The notes under the pieces were generated by a model. That model saw only the letters and a list, made by a program, of their open reading frames with translations, did not search any database and was not told where the DNA came from. 64,000 bases of DNA from RPQJ01 sp963698735 (GTDB taxonomy: Bacteria > Pseudomonadota > Gammaproteobacteria > Steroidobacterales > Steroidobacteraceae), in contig CAVOSA010000022.1 in assembly GCA_963698735.1 (NCBI GenBank), positions 1 through 64,000 on the forward strand. Direction: 5' to 3'. A program made the translations under genes and the position numbers. Shown piece after piece: positions 63,811-64,000 of the stretch; the stretch's first letter is position 1; every line of letters starts with the position of its first letter.

Positions 63811-64000
63811 GTGGAGCGACGTGCGGCGGACGCCACATTCCGGGAGTGCCGAATGACGAGGCCGAGCGTCGACTGAGCGCGCTCGGCCCGGCTGGCTCCG
63901 GCGTTCCAGGCCCTGGTGCCGATGGCGACAGCGTCGCAAGGCATCGACCGGCCAAGGCACCCGACGCGACATCGCGCGTGGGTCTCAGCGGCAGACCGCC

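Overview
The window is GC-rich, densely coding bacterial DNA, most likely from the gammaproteobacterial lineages around Xanthomonadales, Nevskiales or Steroidobacterales. The evidence is high GC, E. coli-type LexA boxes, WS/DGAT wax-ester synthases with an acyl-CoA ligase, an alkylsulfatase-like lipoprotein, a penicillin-acylase family enzyme, and many small toxin-antitoxin type genes. This placement is an inference from gene content; no rRNA or tRNA gene was found.

Layout. 0-11 kb is a mosaic of metabolic singletons (an AGPS-like FAD oxidase, a frameshifted glutathione S-transferase, a TMEM68/PlsC-like acyltransferase, a Raf-kinase-inhibitor-like protein, dodecin) and small accessory modules (DUF4258/DUF2283, two RelE/HigB-type toxin-antitoxin pairs, DUF6883/DUF4926, DUF1810, and a HEPN protein with a small partner).

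11-18.8 kb is the most unusual region. It holds an operon of MoxR-type AAA+ ATPase, unknown protein, DUF2201-type metallopeptidase/VWA protein and a divergent MetK (S-adenosylmethionine synthetase) paralog. The operon sits behind a structured 5' leader that occurs three times in the window. Two of the leader copies head internally deleted mini versions of the operon that keep only a short fusion ORF and the start of metK. ORF6N-domain genes, a HicB relic and a DUF433/DUF5615 pair are interleaved. The leader has a layout reminiscent of the SAM-I riboswitch clan, so SAM-responsive control of a SAM-synthesising conflict-type operon is a testable hypothesis.

18.8-31.5 kb looks like a defence or DNA-processing island. 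It contains HNH nuclease, HIT protein and PLD/SF2 helicase/DUF3427 genes on the minus strand. A huge DEDD exonuclease-RecQ-UvrD fusion and a NYN-LOTUS RNase follow on the plus strand. This pair is bracketed by two truncated, same-orientation copies of one SF1 helicase C-terminus.

31.6-40 kb returns to metabolic genes: an NTF2-like protein, an alkylsulfatase-like lipoprotein, an unknown protein, a 4Fe-4S protein, a penicillin acylase, and a lipid-A-deacylase-like remnant.

40.3-55 kb is a 7.34-kb tandem duplication. Each unit carries a lipoprotein-type protein-L-isoaspartate methyltransferase, an 819-aa spermidine-synthase-like membrane protein, a DUF222/HNH nuclease gene under a near-consensus LexA box, an unknown protein, a DUF11/CFI-box surface protein and a glutathione S-transferase. 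55-64 kb holds a Kelch-like secreted protein and a neutral-lipid cluster (SDR, WS/DGAT, acyl-CoA ligase, outer-membrane-like protein, second WS/DGAT, DUF2784).

Many genes carry single frameshifts. Some are certainly real differences (one HNH copy against its twin). Others, especially five within 1.2 kb of the RecQ fusion, could be assembly indels, so read support should be checked before calling them pseudogenes.
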